64,000 nt of DNA from Anaerolineae bacterium (GTDB lineage: Bacteria; Chloroflexota; Anaerolineae; Promineifilales; Promineifilaceae). Position 1 is the stretch's first letter. Each line of letters begins with the position of its first letter. The notes under the pieces were generated by a model. The model searched no databases, was not told the origin of the DNA, and worked only from the letters and a program-made list of their open reading frames with translations. The stretch is from NCBI GenBank assembly GCA_030425205.1, contig JAUIAP010000008.1, forward strand, positions 174,265-238,264, read 5' to 3'. Below are positions 61,942 through 64,000 of this stretch, in pieces. Made by a program: the position numbers and the translations under genes.

Positions 61942-63846
61942 ATGTGTGGTATTACCGCCGTTTTTTCCCCCAATCGACCGTTTGAAACTGACCGACTGCG
62001 CGCCGCGACCAATCAGCTATCCCATCGTGGCCCTGATGGACAGTTGATCTGGGTGGCTCCCGATGGGTGCGCTGGACTTGGACACACGCGCCTCGACATC
62101 ACGACCGCCGCCACCCCGCAACCCATCCCCAGCGAAGATGGAAAACTACATATCGTCGCCAACGGTGAGTTTTATGACCACGTGCGTTTGCGGCATGAGT
62201 TGATGGCTCGCGGCCATCAATTTTGCACGCAGACCGATAGCGAGATCGCCCTGCACCTTTATGAAGAGCAGGGTGCGGACTGTCTGCAACACTTGCGCGG
62301 TGAGTTTGCGTTTGTCATTTGGGATGCGACACGACAGACGCTCTTCGCCGCCCGCGACCGCTTTGGGATCAAGCCGCTTTTCTACAGTTGGCATGACGGT
62401 CAACTGTGGTTAGCATCAGAGGCGAAGGCTCTGTTTGCCGCTGGTCTGCCCGCCGCGTGGGATGAGCTGGCGGTCTATCAACGACTGTTCGGCTGCTATC
62501 ATAACGAGCGGTCGCTCTTTGCCAACGTCCAGCAGTTGCCACCCGCCCATACGTTGCAATTCGGCCGAAATCAGCCCCAAAAACTGACGCGCTATTGGGA
62601 TGTCAACTTCCCGCTTGCCAAACAACCCTATCCAGCGTTGAGCGAGCGCGAGCTGGTCGATCTCGTGCATGACCAACTGCTGGAGGCGGTGACGCTGCGC
62701 ACGCAAGCCCATGTGCCGGTCGGCTGTCTGCTCAGCGGCGGGTTAGACTCGTCGACCGCGTTGGCGATGGCGTGCGCCCAGAGCGATCAGCCCGTCGCGG
62801 CGTTCACCATCGCCTTTGACGAGGCGCAACATGATGAAAGCAGCAAGGCGCGCACAACGGCCGACTATCTCGGCGCAACCCTGCACGTGATCCACGCGGA
62901 CGACAACACGCTGGCCGATCACTTTGCCGATGCTGCCTACTCGGGCGAAATGTTGCAAGTCAACGCACACGGCGTGGCGCGTTGGTTGCTCAGTCGCGCT
63001 ATCAAAGAGGCGGGCTATCGCACCGTGTTGGCGGGGGAAGGGGCGGACGAGCTTTTTGCGGGATACTGGTTTGTCAGTGCGGCATTGCAAGCGGGAGGCA
63101 AGCGCAATTTGGGGTCGCTGTTGGGGCAGGTCGGTAAGCTGTTCAAGGGGTATGGATCGGCCGAAAGTCAAATCGCCCAAACCTCCCCCGCCGTCGCCCG
63201 ACTGATGCAATTCTTGCCGCTACCCGATCGTTTCCGCGACTCAACCGCCCACGCGCTTGGCCTCTTGCAAAATACATTCGACCCACAATTCGCCGCCCAA
63301 TTTAGCAACTACGATCCCTATTGGAAACTGCTGCGCACCATGCGCTGGCGTAGCCAAATTTTGCGCCGCGAACCAGCAAAGCAGTTGATCTACCTCTGGT
63401 TAACGTCCATCTTTGCCAACTACCATTTGGCGGGCGATCGCCTCGACATGGCGCACGCCGTTGAAGTGCGGTTGCCTTTTCTCGACCATCATCTGTTTGG
63501 CGCGGTCGGGCAAATTCCAACCCGTTTGCACACCCAAGAGGGGCATCAAAAGTATCTGTTGCGCCGTGTCGCTGAACGCTATCTGCCGCATGAGATCGCA
63601 TTTCGGCCGAAACGCCCCTTCTACGCCCCACCCATCACGCTGCGTCCCAACAGCCGCATCCGCCAACTGACGGCCGATACCCTGCACAGTCAAACGATGG
63701 CGACGCTCCCCTTCTTTGATCAACAAGCCGCCATCGCCCTCTTTGAGCGTAGCGATAACGCCACCTCTCTCGAACGTGGCGTACTCGATCCCATTTTGCT
63801 GATGCTCGTCTCTATTTGTCATATTCATGAACAGTTTGGGTTATGA
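61942..63846 (+). CDS. asnB: Asparagine synthase, glutamine-hydrolysing
   Basis: The start at ATG 61942 makes Cys2 the N-terminal nucleophile (MCGITAVFSP) of the class II glutaminase, as required; the product has 634 residues. Glutaminase motifs are LSHRGPDG, IVANGEFYDH and DRFGIKPLFY. The synthetase domain has the pyrophosphate loop LLSGGLDSSTALAMA near residue 263 and VLAGEGADELFAGYWF. It converts aspartate, ATP and glutamine to asparagine or, in some relatives, amidates cell-wall or peptide substrates. It stands alone between the beta-helix gene and the window edge; no lasso-peptide partners are visible here. Confidence 0.85.
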   Translation: MCGITAVFSPNRPFETDRLRAATNQLSHRGPDGQLIWVAPDGCAGLGHTRLDITTAATPQPIPSEDGKLHIVANGEFYDHVRLRHELMARGHQFCTQTDSEIALHLYEEQGADCLQHLRGEFAFVIWDATRQTLFAARDRFGIKPLFYSWHDGQLWLASEAKALFAAGLPAAWDELAVYQRLFGCYHNERSLFANVQQLPPAHTLQFGRNQPQKLTRYWDVNFPLAKQPYPALSERELVDLVHDQLLEAVTLRTQAHVPVGCLLSGGLDSSTALAMACAQSDQPVAAFTIAFDEAQHDESSKARTTADYLGATLHVIHADDNTLADHFADAAYSGEMLQVNAHGVARWLLSRAIKEAGYRTVLAGEGADELFAGYWFVSAALQAGGKRNLGSLLGQVGKLFKGYGSAESQIAQTSPAVARLMQFLPLPDRFRDSTAHALGLLQNTFDPQFAAQFSNYDPYWKLLRTMRWRSQILRREPAKQLIYLWLTSIFANYHLAGDRLDMAHAVEVRLPFLDHHLFGAVGQIPTRLHTQEGHQKYLLRRVAERYLPHEIAFRPKRPFYAPPITLRPNSRIRQLTADTLHSQTMATLPFFDQQAAIALFERSDNATSLERGVLDPILLMLVSICHIHEQFGL

Positions 63847-63912
63847 ATACAGCGTAAGGTAAATTGTATGGCTCTGTCATTAGTATGAAAAAACTGTTGT
63901 ATAAAAGGAAAA

Positions 63913-63975
63913 GACACGGCAGACCGATTGTCATCAGAGATGAAAAGCTCGAGCGGGAGCTCTGGTCGCCGTGTC
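63913..63975. ncRNA. Compact junction-shaped inverted repeat at the window edge
   Basis: Outer arms GACACGGC (63913-63920) plus GACC (63922-63925) pair with GGTC (63964-63967) plus GCCGTGTC (63968-63975). Inside are hairpins TCATC/GATGA (63931-63943) and AGCTC/GAGCT (63946-63961). A frame from ATG 63884 also runs through to the edge without a stop, so a truncated gene is the alternative. Confidence 0.3.
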
Positions 63976-64000
63976 GATTCACGCAAAAAGCCCGAACAGT

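Larger units (their letters stand above)
12..63610. repeat. Highly iterated palindrome TCGGCCGA across the window
   Basis: By hand I count about 90 copies between 12-19 and 63603-63610, usually flanked by A/T on both sides. They occur in spacers and in genes, read as SAD/SAE, FGR/IGR or RPK/RPN depending on frame. The longest gap is 8826-13048. By contrast CGGCCG with other flanks is uncommon. Confidence 0.9.

Noticed and set aside
61942..64000. Lasso-peptide gene cluster around the asparagine synthase
   Set aside because: The enzyme keeps the N-terminal Cys and glutaminase domain, and no precursor, PqqD-like or protease gene is visible.

Overview
The window reads as chromosomal DNA of an environmental Chloroflexota bacterium (Anaerolineae/Caldilineae-like). 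This is inferred from gene content: two AfsR/SARP-type regulators with NB-ARC and TPR parts, CSLREA/choice-of-anchor proteins, subtilases with transmembrane tails, an SdrD-type adhesin, a P22-antirepressor-like gene and a bacterial PHAX-domain gene. The composition is moderately GC-rich. No rRNA, tRNA, CRISPR array or intact insertion sequence was seen.

Layout. 1-9.5 kb: DinB fragment, HzsA-related c-heme protein, membrane glycosyltransferase, HTTM-like membrane protein and the first AfsR-like regulator. 9.5-24.1 kb: a 3,024-residue SdrD/DUF11/PKD/PA14 surface protein, a lipoprotein subtilase with a beta-propeller insert and a LysM glycosidase-like protein. 24.1-28.5 kb: a plasmid-like segment with a ParA/ribbon-helix-helix partition pair bracketed by 25-bp inverted repeats and a parS-like site, then antirepressor-like, PHAX-domain and DUF1801 genes. 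28.6-31.2 kb: a structured leader or small RNA with a tandem 77-nt module and an intrinsic terminator, followed by an ECF sigma / anti-sigma / two-membrane-protein operon. 31.3-39.1 kb: DUF1800 and DUF1501 Tat proteins, a lipoprotein, an expansin-like protein, an ATPase with a palindromic operator, and an unrecognised gene. 39.2-46.6 kb: subtilase, YozE-like protein, second AfsR-like regulator and a decayed NB-ARC/TPR gene. 46.6-61.7 kb: a 3,457-residue RHS/YD-repeat protein and a 1,457-residue beta-helix protein. 61.9-64 kb: asparagine synthase and a structured inverted repeat at the edge.

Three signals cut across the genes. (1) The palindrome TCGGCCGA occurs about 90 times by hand count, in genes and spacers, in all reading frames and on genes of both strands; chance predicts about one or two. 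It resembles cyanobacterial HIP1 in behaviour but not in sequence. (2) Four large secreted proteins end in a shared tail: a P-T-x-[IV]-x-L motif, a short spacer, one transmembrane helix and a basic end. A fifth copy is buried inside the RHS protein, suggesting a gene fusion. (3) Short tandem repeats of 7 or 8 bp, chiefly GCGTATT/GCGTGTT/GCGTGGT, occur in spacers, form hairpins including a terminator, and are inserted in frame in the RHS gene.

Most of the coding capacity is for the cell surface: adhesins, proteases, beta-helix proteins and wall-active proteins. Regulation is represented by AfsR-like activators and an ECF sigma system.
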